The notes: generated by a model from the sequence alone, not told the origin. DNA of 64,000 nucleotides from an uncultured Bacteroides sp. (GCF_959029255.1 NZ_CAUFUE010000029.1:4516-68515), one strand, 5' to 3'; positions 46,007 to 54,892 are shown, counted from the first letter of the stretch. Translations and numbers: made by a program.

Positions 46007-46096
46007 TTTCGTCCGACAGTTGTATAATTATCGTCCGATATATGTCGGACGATAATTATACAACTGTCGGACGAAATAGATATATATGTCGGACGA
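46007..46096. repeat. Perfect 32-bp hairpin built from 22-nt-spaced repeats
   Basis: Arms 46007-46038 and 46045-46076 are exact reverse complements with a 6-nt loop (TATATG). The octamer TCGTCCGA occurs at 46009 and 46031, and its complement TCGGACGA at 46045, 46067 and 46089, so same-orientation copies are exactly 22 nt apart. It lies in the 513-bp gap between divergent dxs and the GSCFA gene. Either a strong RNA/DNA hairpin or a multi-site operator. Confidence 0.85.
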
Positions 46097-46230
46097 TTAA
46101 TTTTTAGTAAATAAAACAATAGTTCGTTGGGGAAACAAAAAAAGTATCTTGCAGGCGCTTTTCTACCCGCTTTCTATATTGCTGAAAATAACTTTCCCGG
46201 TGAAGGAAAATAGATTAAAATATTATTGCG

Positions 46231-46238
46231 TATATTTG
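46231..46238 (+). promoter_or_regulatory. -7 element ahead of the GSCFA/murF-alr genes
   Basis: TATATTTG matches TAnnTTTG. The predicted leader to the GSCFA ATG is about 118 nt and contains a 28-codon open frame. No clear -33 was found. Confidence 0.5.
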
Positions 46239-46265
46239 CAAGTATATAAACCAAGGTGCAAGTGG

Positions 46266-46352
46266 ATGCATTCATTTAGTACGAAAGAGGATCTGACGAA
46301 AGAAATAGCTCTTAAGTCTTTGGTAAAAAAAGAATATGATGATGTAAAATAA
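46266..46352 (+). CDS. Possible 28-residue leader peptide or small protein
   Basis: Short open frame starting about 20 nt after the predicted transcription start and ending 10 bp before the GSCFA ATG. The product is charged (starts MHSFSTKEDL, ends KKEYDDVK). Position suggests a leader peptide, but there is no homology evidence, and the frame also extends upstream of the promoter without a stop, which weakens the case. Confidence 0.3.
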   Translation: MHSFSTKEDLTKEIALKSLVKKEYDDVK

Positions 46353-46362
46353 GGAAGAGATT

Positions 46363-47352
46363 ATGAATTTCTACACTCCCGTTGAACTCCCCGCCGACCT
46401 GCCCCGACTGGCGCATGCTGACCGTCTGATGTCGCTCGGCTCCTGCTTCGCCACCGGCATGGGGGAGCGGCTTGCCGATGCCAAGTTTCGTTGCGACGTC
46501 AATCCCTACGGCGTACTTTATAATCCGTTGTCCATTTCTGCCGCTTTGCGCGAGATTGTGGCGGGAAAGACATACGGGCGGCAAGACCTGTTTTTCTTCC
46601 GTGAGTGCTGGCACAGTCCGATGCATCATGGGGACTTCTCGTCGCCCGATGCGGAGGAAACTTTGCGGCGCATCAACGACCGCATTGGCCGGGCGCACAA
46701 TGATGTTTTCAGCCTGGACTGCCTGTTGCTGACTTTCGGCACGGCATGGGTGTATGAACGGCAGGACACGGGATGCATTGTTGCCAACTGCCACAAGCAG
46801 CCGGAGAAGTGCTTCAACCGCCGGCGGTTGGAGGTGGAAGAGATTGTGGTGGACTATACTTCGCTGCTTTCGGGGCTGCTGGCACGAAACCCGAAGCTGG
46901 GGGTGGTGTTCACCGTCAGCCCCATCCGCCACGTGCGCGACGGGCTGCATGCCAACCAGCTTAGCAAGGCCACGCTGCTGCTTGCCATCGACCGGTTGCG
47001 GGAGGCGTTCCCGGGGAATGTGTTTTACTTTCCTGCCTACGAATTGGTGCTGGACGAACTGCGTGATTACCGCTTTTATGCCGAAGACATGGTGCATCCT
47101 TCCCAAGTGGCTGTCAACTATGTATGGGAGCGTTTTTCTTCGGTTTGCTTCTCCTCAGAGACGTTACAGATAATAGAAGAAAGTGAAAATATACGTAGAG
47201 CGTTGGCGCATAAGCCTTTTCATCCGGACTCTGAGGAGTATAAGCGTTTTTTAGGACAAATTGTGTTAAAAATAGACCGACTTAACGGAAAATACCCGTA
47301 CTTAGACTTCAAAAATGAGAGAGAAATATGTCGTATACGATTGAAAGCATAA
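46363..47352 (+). CDS. GSCFA domain protein
   Basis: A 329-residue protein of the GSCFA family, named after the motif seen here as LGSCFATGMGERL at about residues 25-37. The family is a SGNH/GDSL-like hydrolase relative; the Ser of GSCFA, a DVNPYGVLYNP block at about 46 and a late EDMVHPSQVAVNYVWERF block (with a candidate catalytic His) are present. No signal peptide. The substrate is unknown. Its 3' end overlaps murF-alr by 25 bp, so translation is probably coupled, pointing to a cell-wall link. Confidence 0.88.
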   Translation: MNFYTPVELPADLPRLAHADRLMSLGSCFATGMGERLADAKFRCDVNPYGVLYNPLSISAALREIVAGKTYGRQDLFFFRECWHSPMHHGDFSSPDAEETLRRINDRIGRAHNDVFSLDCLLLTFGTAWVYERQDTGCIVANCHKQPEKCFNRRRLEVEEIVVDYTSLLSGLLARNPKLGVVFTVSPIRHVRDGLHANQLSKATLLLAIDRLREAFPGNVFYFPAYELVLDELRDYRFYAEDMVHPSQVAVNYVWERFSSVCFSSETLQIIEESENIRRALAHKPFHPDSEEYKRFLGQIVLKIDRLNGKYPYLDFKNEREICRIRLKA

Positions 47353-49808
47353 CCGAAATCATTGGTGCACGGCGTGTGGGGGATACACCGGCCACCATCG
47401 ACTGGCTGCTCACTGACAGCCGTTCATTAAGTTTCCCCGAAGAAACACTTTTCTTTGCACTGACTACCAAGCGGAACGACGGCGCACGATATATACCGGA
47501 TTTATATGCCCGGGGCGTGAGGAATTTTGTAGTGAGCGAGGCGGCGGCGAAGTCAATTATCAACTATCAACTATCAACTATCAACTTGTTAATAGTACCC
47601 AGTCCGTTGAAGGCTTTGCAAAAATTGGCGGAACAGCATCGTGACCGTTTCCAGATACCTGTCATCGGCATTACGGGCAGCAACGGCAAGACCATTGTGA
47701 AGGAGTGGTTGCACCAGTTGCTCAGTCCCGAGCGCATCATTGCGCGTTCGCCGCGCAGCTACAATTCGCAGATTGGCGTGCCTTTGTCCGTATGGCAGAT
47801 GAATGAAGAGTCTGAACTCGCTTTGCTGGAAGCCGGAATTTCGGAGCCGGGGGAGATGCGTGCTTTGCAGAATATCATCAAGCCCACCATCGGCATACTG
47901 ACGAATATTGGCGGCGCGCACCAGGAGAACTTCTTCTCCTTGCAGGAAAAGTGCATGGAGAAGTTGGCGCTGTTCAAGAACTGTGATGTGGTGATTTACA
48001 ACGGCGACGACGAATTTATCAGTAATTGTGTGGCAAAGTCTATGCTTTCGGCGCGTGAGATTGCGTGGAGCCGCAAGGACATGGAACGCCCTTTGTTTAT
48101 AAGTAAGGTGGAGAAGAAGGACGATTCTACCGTCATTTCCTACCGCTATCTGGACATGGACAACACGTTTACGTTGCCCTTCATTGACGATGCTTCCATA
48201 GAAAACTCATTGAATTGCCTGGCTGCCTGCCTGTACCTGATGCTTCCCGCCGAGAAAATTACGGAACGCATGGCTAAGCTGGAACCTATCGCCATGCGCC
48301 TGGAGGTGAAGGAGGGCAAGAACGGTTGTTTGTTGATAAACGACAGTTATAATTCGGACTTGGCTTCGCTGGACATTGCGCTCGATTTCCTGTACCGGCG
48401 TTCGCAAGGCAAGGGTTTGAAACGGACACTGGTTCTTTCGGATATCTTGGAGACGGGGCAGAATACGCCTACGCTCTACCGGCAAGTGGCGCAATTGGTG
48501 AACAGCCGTGGCATAGAGCGCATCATCGGCGTGGGAAGCGAGATTTCCACTTGCGCGGCACGGTTCAACATCGAAAAAGCTTTCTACCCCGACACGGACG
48601 CGCTGATACGTGCCATCGAGAAAGGGGAGTTGCGGTTGGAAAATGAAATAATCCTGATAAAGGGTGCGCGCAAGTTCGGCTTTGATGCCCTTACGGAGGT
48701 GCTGGAAAGGAAGGTGCACGAAACGATATTGGAAGTAAACCTGGGGGCGATGATTGCCAACCTGAACTATTATCGCGGCAAGCTGAAACCCGAAACCAAG
48801 ATGGTGTGCATGGTGAAGGCTTCAGCCTACGGTGCGGGTTCGTATGAGATTGCCAAGACTTTGCAGGAACATCACGTTGATTATCTGGCGGTTGCCGTTG
48901 CCGATGAAGGTTCGGAGCTACGCAAGGCGGGCATCACGGCGAGCATCATCATTATGAATCCTGAGATGACGGCATTCAAGACGTTGTTCGACTATAAGCT
49001 GGAACCGGAAGTGTATAGTTTCCACCTGCTGGATGCGCTGGTTAAGGAGGCGGAGAAGGAGGGTATCACGAACTTCCCCATCCATGTGAAGCTGGATACG
49101 GGCATGCACCGGCTCGGTTTTGCGCCGGAGGATATGCCTCGGTTGATAGAGCGCTTGAAGGGGCAGAATGCGGTGATAGCCCGTTCGGTCTTCTCGCATT
49201 TCGTGGGGAGTGACGCTCCGCAGTTCGATGCGTTTACGCGCAGGCAGATAGAGATGTTTGAGGGGGCTTCGATGCAGTTGCAGGAGGCTTTCCCGCATAA
49301 GATACTTCGCCATATCTGCAACTCGGCAGGTATAGAGCGTTTCCCCGGGGCGCAGTTCGACATGGTGCGTCTGGGACTGGGATTGTATGGCATCAGTCCG
49401 ATAGACAATTCTATCATGAATAATGTGAGTACGCTGAAGACTACCATTCTCCAGATACGTGATGTGCCCGAAGAGGATACGGTGGGGTATAGCCGTAAGG
49501 GGCATTTGACGCGGCCTTCACGCATTGCCGCCATTCCCATCGGCTATGCCGACGGGCTGAACCGCCACTTGGGCAACGGGCATGCTTATTGCCTGGTGAA
49601 CGGGCAGCGTGCCGCATACGTGGGGAATATCTGTATGGATGTCTGCATGATAGACGTGACCGATATTGACTGCAAGGAGGGCGATACGGTGGAAATATTT
49701 GGCGACCATCTGCCCATAACCGTTCTCTCCGATGTGCTCGAAACTATTCCTTACGAGGTGCTGACGAGTGTTTCGACGAGGGTGAAGAGGGTGTATTATC
49801 AGGATTGA
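47328..49808 (+). CDS. murF-alr: Bifunctional MurF ligase / alanine racemase
   Basis: An 826-residue fusion used in peptidoglycan precursor synthesis. Residues 1 to about 455 are MurF, which adds D-Ala-D-Ala to UDP-MurNAc-tripeptide, with the ATP motif GITGSNGKT (K121). Residues about 463-826 are a PLP-dependent alanine racemase with Schiff-base lysine K497 (MVKASAYGAGS) and the C-terminal IPIGYADGLNRHLGNG and NICMDVCMIDVTD. The fusion supplies D-Ala next to its consumer and is typical of Bacteroidetes. Residues about 76-88 (IINYQLSTIN) are encoded by TATCAACT repeats and look like an in-frame repeat insertion in the MurF N-terminal domain. Confidence 0.95.
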   Translation: MSYTIESITEIIGARRVGDTPATIDWLLTDSRSLSFPEETLFFALTTKRNDGARYIPDLYARGVRNFVVSEAAAKSIINYQLSTINLLIVPSPLKALQKLAEQHRDRFQIPVIGITGSNGKTIVKEWLHQLLSPERIIARSPRSYNSQIGVPLSVWQMNEESELALLEAGISEPGEMRALQNIIKPTIGILTNIGGAHQENFFSLQEKCMEKLALFKNCDVVIYNGDDEFISNCVAKSMLSAREIAWSRKDMERPLFISKVEKKDDSTVISYRYLDMDNTFTLPFIDDASIENSLNCLAACLYLMLPAEKITERMAKLEPIAMRLEVKEGKNGCLLINDSYNSDLASLDIALDFLYRRSQGKGLKRTLVLSDILETGQNTPTLYRQVAQLVNSRGIERIIGVGSEISTCAARFNIEKAFYPDTDALIRAIEKGELRLENEIILIKGARKFGFDALTEVLERKVHETILEVNLGAMIANLNYYRGKLKPETKMVCMVKASAYGAGSYEIAKTLQEHHVDYLAVAVADEGSELRKAGITASIIIMNPEMTAFKTLFDYKLEPEVYSFHLLDALVKEAEKEGITNFPIHVKLDTGMHRLGFAPEDMPRLIERLKGQNAVIARSVFSHFVGSDAPQFDAFTRRQIEMFEGASMQLQEAFPHKILRHICNSAGIERFPGAQFDMVRLGLGLYGISPIDNSIMNNVSTLKTTILQIRDVPEEDTVGYSRKGHLTRPSRIAAIPIGYADGLNRHLGNGHAYCLVNGQRAAYVGNICMDVCMIDVTDIDCKEGDTVEIFGDHLPITVLSDVLETIPYEVLTSVSTRVKRVYYQD
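47554..47587. repeat. TATCAACT repeat captured in frame within murF-alr
   Basis: Four copies of the 9-nt unit ATCAACTAT, encoding NYQLSTIN in the reading frame. Since nine is a multiple of three, expansions keep the frame. Nearly the same peptide (NYQLSTVN) is encoded in the helicase gene at 54.05 kb. Confidence 0.8.
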
Positions 49809-49936
49809 CGGGGATTGTGATATATGATAAATGATTAATTGTCATGATATAAGTTAATTATGTTCATTTACTTAATCATTGTACATTATTTGCTCATCAT
49901 TACACATTATTCGCCTATCATTAATTATTATTTTTT

Positions 49937-49944
49937 TATCTTTG
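49937..49944 (+). promoter_or_regulatory. -7 element of the tat operon
   Basis: TATCTTTG fits TAnnTTTG and lies 23 bp before the tatA ATG. Confidence 0.6.
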
Positions 49945-49967
49945 CATCAAATTAATCCTGTATAACT

Positions 49968-50186
49968 ATGACAAACTTACTTTTATTAGGTCTCTTGCCA
50001 AGCGGTTCCGAATGGGTTATCATCGCATTGCTTATTTTGTTGCTGTTCGGCGGTAAAAAAATTCCTGAACTGATGAAGGGATTGGGCAAAGGCGTGAAGA
50101 GCTTCAAGGAAGGCGTGAATGAGGCGAAGGAAGAAATCAATAAAGCTAAAGACGAGGTGGATAAACCGGCTGAGGAAAAGAAATGA
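49968..50186 (+). CDS. tatA: Twin-arginine translocase subunit TatA
   Basis: Pore-forming Tat component (72 aa): N-terminal membrane helix (WVIIALLILLLFGGKKIPEL), the FGGKKIPEL hinge and an amphipathic helix (GKGVKSFKEGVNEAKEE), then a charged tail. It precedes tatC by 215 bp, a gap filled by a repeat element. No TatB gene is present; Bacteroidota usually work with TatA/E plus TatC. Confidence 0.95.
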   Translation: MTNLLLLGLLPSGSEWVIIALLILLLFGGKKIPELMKGLGKGVKSFKEGVNEAKEEINKAKDEVDKPAEEKK

Positions 50187-50189
50187 TAA

Positions 50190-50395
50190 TTTTAATGAAG
50201 AAATGATTTTAATGAAGAAATGATTTTAATGAAGAATTAAGAATGAAGAATGAAGAATTACCTTGCGGCATGCTTACATAGCGCAGCTAAATTATTCATT
50301 CTTCATTCTTCATTTCCATTGTTCTTCATTCTTCATTCTTCATTTCCATTGTTCTTCATTCTTCATTCTTCATTTCCATTGTTCTTCATTAAAAT
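50190..50395. repeat. Hairpin repeat element, copy 3 (tatA-tatC gap), with expanded arm
   Basis: The left side repeats ATTTTAATGAAGAAATG (17 nt) then GAAGAATTAAGAATGAAG. The core starts CCTTGCGGCATGCTTACAT. The right arm is a 30-nt tandem repeat with copies at 50291-50320, 50321-50350 and 50351-50380 and a partial fourth. Copies two and three are identical, so the expansion is recent. Confidence 0.88.
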
Positions 50396-50401
50396 TTAAT
50401 C

Positions 50402-51214
50402 ATGTCTGATAAAGAATTAACCTTTTGGGACCATTTGGACGAATTGCGCCGTGTGCTGTTTCGTGTTCTTGGCGTATGGTTTCTGCTGGCGGTCGGTTAC
50501 TTTATTGCGATGCCCTATCTGTTTGATAATGTGGTGTTGGCGCCTTGCCATAATGACTTTATCTTCTACGACGTGCTGCGCTACGTTGGCAAGACGTTCG
50601 ACCTGAAAGATGAGTTTTTCACGCAGGAATTTAATGTAAAGCTGATAAATATCAATCTGGCGGCACCGTTCTTTATCCACATGTCTACGGCATTCTGGAT
50701 GTCGGTGGTGACGGCTGCGCCTTATATCTTCTTTGAAATCTGGCGGTTCGTCAGTCCGGCGCTCTATCCGAAAGAACGCAGGGGGGTGAAGAAAGCGCTG
50801 TTTATCGGTACGGTGATGTTCTTCCTGGGGGTACTGCTGGGCTATTTCATGGTTTATCCGCTGACGTTGCGCTTCTTGTCTACTTATCAGTTGAGCGCGG
50901 CTATAGAAAACCAAATCTCCCTCAACTCGTATATTGACAACTTTATGATGCTGGTGCTCTGTATGGGGCTTTCTTTTGAGTTGCCGCTGGTGACGTGGCT
51001 GCTGTCTTTGCTGGGACTGGTGCATAAATCTTTATTGCGGAAGTATCGCCGCCATGCGCTTGTTGTCATTGTGGTTGTTGCCGCCATAATTACTCCGACG
51101 GGCGACCCTTTCACGCTGACGGTAGTTTCTGTTCCACTCTATATGCTCTATGAGCTGAGTATATTGATGATTAAGGACAAGAAAACCGGGGAGGTGACGG
51201 ATAGCGAAGAATGA
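50402..51214 (+). CDS. tatC: Twin-arginine translocase subunit TatC
   Basis: Polytopic Tat receptor (270 aa, six helices) that recognises twin-arginine signal peptides. The N-terminus has the family motif FWDHLDELRRVLFRVL with the conserved Glu-Leu-Arg. A later loop reads RFVSPALYPKERRGVKKALF, and ITPTGDPFTLTVVSVPLYMLYE is the characteristic C-terminal segment. The stop overlaps the next start as ATGA, coupling it to a nuclease-helicase with no obvious Tat role. Confidence 0.95.
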   Translation: MSDKELTFWDHLDELRRVLFRVLGVWFLLAVGYFIAMPYLFDNVVLAPCHNDFIFYDVLRYVGKTFDLKDEFFTQEFNVKLININLAAPFFIHMSTAFWMSVVTAAPYIFFEIWRFVSPALYPKERRGVKKALFIGTVMFFLGVLLGYFMVYPLTLRFLSTYQLSAAIENQISLNSYIDNFMMLVLCMGLSFELPLVTWLLSLLGLVHKSLLRKYRRHALVVIVVVAAIITPTGDPFTLTVVSVPLYMLYELSILMIKDKKTGEVTDSEE

Positions 51215-54200
51215 AGGAATTCAAGGAATACTACGATATATTGTTAGCGGCTTGCAGGAGTGAAGATGCGCTTCTTGCTGCTGCTTATCGCCGGTTGCGT
51301 GAACTGCTTGAACGCCTTTGCCGCTCGCAGATGGCGGACAGCAGCCTGCAAATGACAGACCTTTCTGCACGCATCAATTTTGTAGCTTCCAAAATAGGGC
51401 TTTCTGTGGTGGAGCAGAACCGTTTGCATACGTTCCGTCTGACTTCCAATGCCATACTGAACCGGCAGGCGGAGCCGCAGCGGGAACAGTTGCTGCGTGA
51501 TGCCAAGACGCTGGCTTTCTTCATCAAGCGACTGACGGGGGAGGATATTCCCGGCGAACTTTATCGCCTGCTTCCGCGTGCCGATGCCACCTATATCGTG
51601 GCTCCGCCTGCCAAAGAACGCATACGGCGCATGCGCGTCAGTTTTCAGCAGGCGGATGATACTTATTTATATGTGTTGCCTGCAGACTCGGTGACGGATG
51701 AACCGTTGAAGGTGCGTTATAATGTGCCGCAAATCAATGAGGAATTTGCCGAAACCTGCCGTCTGCTGTGGAGGCATGCGCAAGTCAATCTGCTGGATGT
51801 GGCGGTGGATGAAGCGGGAGTACTGACTCCTTCATTCATTGTATTGGAACCTGATTATCTGATAGATATCAGTTCGCTGGCAGAGTGCTTCAAAGACTAT
51901 GGCCATCATCCCGCCAACTATCTGTTGGCTCGCTTCCAGGTTCCGGAGAATACACGGCCGCTTCTGCTCGGTAATATCGCCAATCTTTTTCTGGATGAGT
52001 GGATTCATGCCGACGGGGAACCGGACTATCTGGCTTGCATGAAGAAAGCTTTCCGTACCTATCCCATCGAACTGGCGGCATGCGCCGACTTGCGCGACAG
52101 GGAGAAAGAACGGGAGTTTTTTGCCGATTGCAAGCGGCATTTTGAGAATATCCGGCAGACGGTGAAGGAAACGTTTCGCGCTTCGGGCTACGACCTGGAT
52201 AAGACGGACGCCGTGCTGGAACCTTCTTATATCTGCGAGGCTCTGGGATTGCAGGGACGGCTCGACTATATGCAGCGGGATATGTCTTCGTTCATTGAAA
52301 TGAAGTCGGGCAGGGCGGATGAATATGCCATCCGGGGCAAGGTGGAGCCGAAGGAGAATAACAAGGTACAGATGTTGCTCTATCAGGCTGTGCTGGAGTA
52401 TTCTATGGGGATGAACCACAGGCGGGTGAAGGCTTATCTGCTTTATACGCGCTATCCGTTGCTCTATCCGGCGCGCCCTTCGTGGGCGATGGTGCGCCGG
52501 GTGATGGACGTACGGAACCGGATTGTGGCGAATGAGTATGGCATCCAGTTGCGCAACAGCCCGCAATACACGGCGGAGCGCTTACGGGAAATTAACCCCG
52601 ATACGCTGAACGAGCGGCAACTGGATAACACGTTGTGGAAGCGTTATCTTCTTCCTTCCATCGACGTTGTGGGGCAACGTATGGATGCGTTGTCTCCTTT
52701 GGAAAAGTCTTATTTCTATACGCTTTATAATTTTATCACCAAGGAACTTTATACTTCCAAGTCGGGGGATGTGGACTATGAAGGACGTACCGGCGCGGCT
52801 GCCCTGTGGCTCTCTACGTTGGAGGAGAAGTGCGAGAGTGGGGAAATCCTGTATGATTTGACGATACAAGAGAATTGTGCGGCGGATGTGCGTAAACCCT
52901 ATCTGCTGCTTGGAAGAGGAAGGATGCCATTGGCTGCGGCGCTTCCGAACTTCCGTCAGGGGGATGCCGTTATGCTCTACGAAAGGAATACGGATGCGGA
53001 TAATGTTACCAATAAGTTGGTATTCAAAGGATATATCGAGCGGATTTCTGATACGGATTTGTGTATCCGGCTTCGGGCCGCCCAGCAGAATAAAGCCATT
53101 CTGCCTGCGGATAGCCGTTATGCCGTGGAGCATGATATAATGGATACCTCTTTCCGAAGCATGTATCTGGGGCTTTCCGCTTTTCTCTCGGCTACGGCCG
53201 AACGACGGGCTTTGTTGCTGAATCAGCGCCCGCCCGAATTTGATGCTTCGCTGAATGATGCCATAGCTTCGGCGAAAGATGATTTTGAACGTATCACCTT
53301 GAAGGCGAGGGCTGCGCAAGATTATTTCTTGTTGATTGGGCCTCCGGGAACAGGTAAGACCTCTCGTGCTTTACGCAGTATGGTCGAGGCGTTTCATCGA
53401 GAAGGGAAACAAATCCTGTTGCTTTCGTATACTAACCGCGCGGTGGATGAGATTTGCAAAACACTGGCTGCAATTACGCCGGAGGTCGATTTTATCCGTA
53501 TAGGTAATGAGTTGTCGTGCGATGAAGTTTATCGCTCGCATTTGATAGAAAATATACTTGAACCGTATAATACCCGGCGTGGAGTGCAAGAACGTATGGC
53601 TCGGTGCCGGATATTTGTGGGAACGGTTGCCACGCTTTCCACTAAGACGGAACTGTTCAGGCTGAAAACGTTCGATGTGGCTATCGTGGACGAGGCTACC
53701 CAGATATTGGAGCCTCAGTTGCTGGGATTGCTTTGTGCCCGTAGTGCTTCGGGAGGGAATGCCATCGGTAAGTTTGTCCTGATTGGGGACCATAAGCAGT
53801 TGCCTGCGGTGGTGTTGCAATCTTCCGAGCAGTCGGAGGTGCGTGATGAGGATTTGCGTGCCATCGGGGTGTGTAACCTGAAGGATTCGCTTTTTGAGCG
53901 GCTTTACAAGAATGTATTGAAACAGCAATCGGCATGCTGCCCACCGACTTCGGAAATCTCGGCTTCGTCTTTACAAACTTCTACTTCATGTTTGCAATCC
54001 TCGGTCTCATGTTTGCAAACTTCAACTTCATGTTTGGCTCCCTCAACTATCAACTATCAACTATCAACTGTCAACTCCTTCGATATGCTTTGCAAGCAGG
54101 GACGAATGAATGTGGAAGTAGCCGCTTTTCCTAATCATGCTTTCTATGGCGGTTTGTTGCAGCCGGTGGGGTTGCCGCATCAGTCCGGGGCGCTGGAACT

Positions 54201-54729
54201 TGCTGCTGATTTGGCGGATAGTGAGTTTGCCGGTTTATTGACTTGCCGGGTTGCTTTTCTGCCCTCTGTGCCCGATGCCGCGATGCAGTCTGCCAGGATA
54301 AACCATTCTGAAGCAGAGATAGTGGCGCGGTTGGCGAGAGAAGTTTATCGGCAGTATATGTCTTCGGAATCCGGCTTTGATGCAGCACGGACATTGGGGG
54401 TAATTACTCCTTACCGCAGTCAGATAGCTCTAATCAAGAAACAGATTGCGGATATGGGCATTGCGGCTCTGAATGATATACTGGTGGATACGGTGGAACG
54501 TTTTCAGGGCAGTGAGCGGGATGTAATCATTTACTCTTTCTGTGTGAACCGGGCGTATCAACTGAAATTCCTTGCCAATATGACGGAAGAGAACGGTGTG
54601 CAGATAGACCGGAAACTGAATGTGGCGCTGACACGTGCCCGCAAACAGATGTTTATGACCGGTGTTCCCCAATTGCTGAAAGAGAATCCCGTTTATGCGA
54701 GTTTGCTGAAGGAGGTAAGGTGCTTTTGA
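51211..54729 (+). CDS. Dna2-like protein: PD-(D/E)XK nuclease plus SF1 helicase
   Basis: A 1,172-residue nuclease-helicase. A Cas4/Dna2-type nuclease core lies at about 340-400: D352 (GRLDYM), E363-x-K365 (FIEMKSG) and Q387 (VQMLLYQ). The helicase is Upf1/Dna2-like SF1, with Walker A GPPGTGKTS (K716), motif II VDEATQ (D827, E828), motif III GDHKQLPAVV, then TPYRSQIALIK, DTVERFQGSERDV and NVALTRARKQMF. No signal or membrane segment. It probably processes DNA ends or replication intermediates. Residues about 914-957, between motif III and the next motif, are a Ser/Thr/Cys-rich insert encoded by 21-nt and 9-nt repeats. Translationally coupled to tatC by an ATGA overlap. Confidence 0.88.
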   Translation: MKEFKEYYDILLAACRSEDALLAAAYRRLRELLERLCRSQMADSSLQMTDLSARINFVASKIGLSVVEQNRLHTFRLTSNAILNRQAEPQREQLLRDAKTLAFFIKRLTGEDIPGELYRLLPRADATYIVAPPAKERIRRMRVSFQQADDTYLYVLPADSVTDEPLKVRYNVPQINEEFAETCRLLWRHAQVNLLDVAVDEAGVLTPSFIVLEPDYLIDISSLAECFKDYGHHPANYLLARFQVPENTRPLLLGNIANLFLDEWIHADGEPDYLACMKKAFRTYPIELAACADLRDREKEREFFADCKRHFENIRQTVKETFRASGYDLDKTDAVLEPSYICEALGLQGRLDYMQRDMSSFIEMKSGRADEYAIRGKVEPKENNKVQMLLYQAVLEYSMGMNHRRVKAYLLYTRYPLLYPARPSWAMVRRVMDVRNRIVANEYGIQLRNSPQYTAERLREINPDTLNERQLDNTLWKRYLLPSIDVVGQRMDALSPLEKSYFYTLYNFITKELYTSKSGDVDYEGRTGAAALWLSTLEEKCESGEILYDLTIQENCAADVRKPYLLLGRGRMPLAAALPNFRQGDAVMLYERNTDADNVTNKLVFKGYIERISDTDLCIRLRAAQQNKAILPADSRYAVEHDIMDTSFRSMYLGLSAFLSATAERRALLLNQRPPEFDASLNDAIASAKDDFERITLKARAAQDYFLLIGPPGTGKTSRALRSMVEAFHREGKQILLLSYTNRAVDEICKTLAAITPEVDFIRIGNELSCDEVYRSHLIENILEPYNTRRGVQERMARCRIFVGTVATLSTKTELFRLKTFDVAIVDEATQILEPQLLGLLCARSASGGNAIGKFVLIGDHKQLPAVVLQSSEQSEVRDEDLRAIGVCNLKDSLFERLYKNVLKQQSACCPPTSEISASSLQTSTSCLQSSVSCLQTSTSCLAPSTINYQLSTVNSFDMLCKQGRMNVEVAAFPNHAFYGGLLQPVGLPHQSGALELAADLADSEFAGLLTCRVAFLPSVPDAAMQSARINHSEAEIVARLAREVYRQYMSSESGFDAARTLGVITPYRSQIALIKKQIADMGIAALNDILVDTVERFQGSERDVIIYSFCVNRAYQLKFLANMTEENGVQIDRKLNVALTRARKQMFMTGVPQLLKENPVYASLLKEVRCF
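53949..54077. repeat. 21-nt repeat array and TATCAACT repeats inside the helicase gene
   Basis: 21-nt units start at 53970, 53991, 54012 and 54033, with a weaker one at 53949. The best conserved starts TTTGCAAACTTC and ends TTCATG. They encode LQTSTSC, LQSSVSC and LQTSTSC. 9-nt ATCAACTAT repeats follow at 54042-54077 and encode NYQLSTVN. Both periods are multiples of three, so the frame survives. Confidence 0.85.
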
Positions 54730-54856
54730 GTTAGTAAATCCTCCTTTGTTTCACATACTTTTCAATTTTTTCTTTAGTCTAATAAGGAATAATCACTATT
54801 AAATTGGCAATTTAGTATTTATTAAGTGTTTTTCTTGCCATTATAGGCTTTATTAA

Positions 54857-54887
54857 TTGCTTTGCATGAGATAAAGCATTATATTTG
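54857..54887 (+). promoter_or_regulatory. Promoter of a small RNA
   Basis: TTG at 54857-54859, a 20-bp spacer, then TATATTTG at 54880-54887: a full Bacteroides -33/-7 promoter with no open frame downstream on this strand. Confidence 0.7.
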
Positions 54888-54892
54888 CAGCA

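Noticed and set aside
46149..46265. Upstream extension of the small frame before the GSCFA gene (67 codons)
   Set aside because: The -7 element TATATTTG at 46231 lies inside this frame, so an mRNA from that promoter could include only the last 28 codons.
50190..50395. Riboswitch in the tatC leader
   Set aside because: The structure belongs to a dispersed repeat also found behind unrelated genes, so a ligand-sensing role specific to tatC is unsupported.
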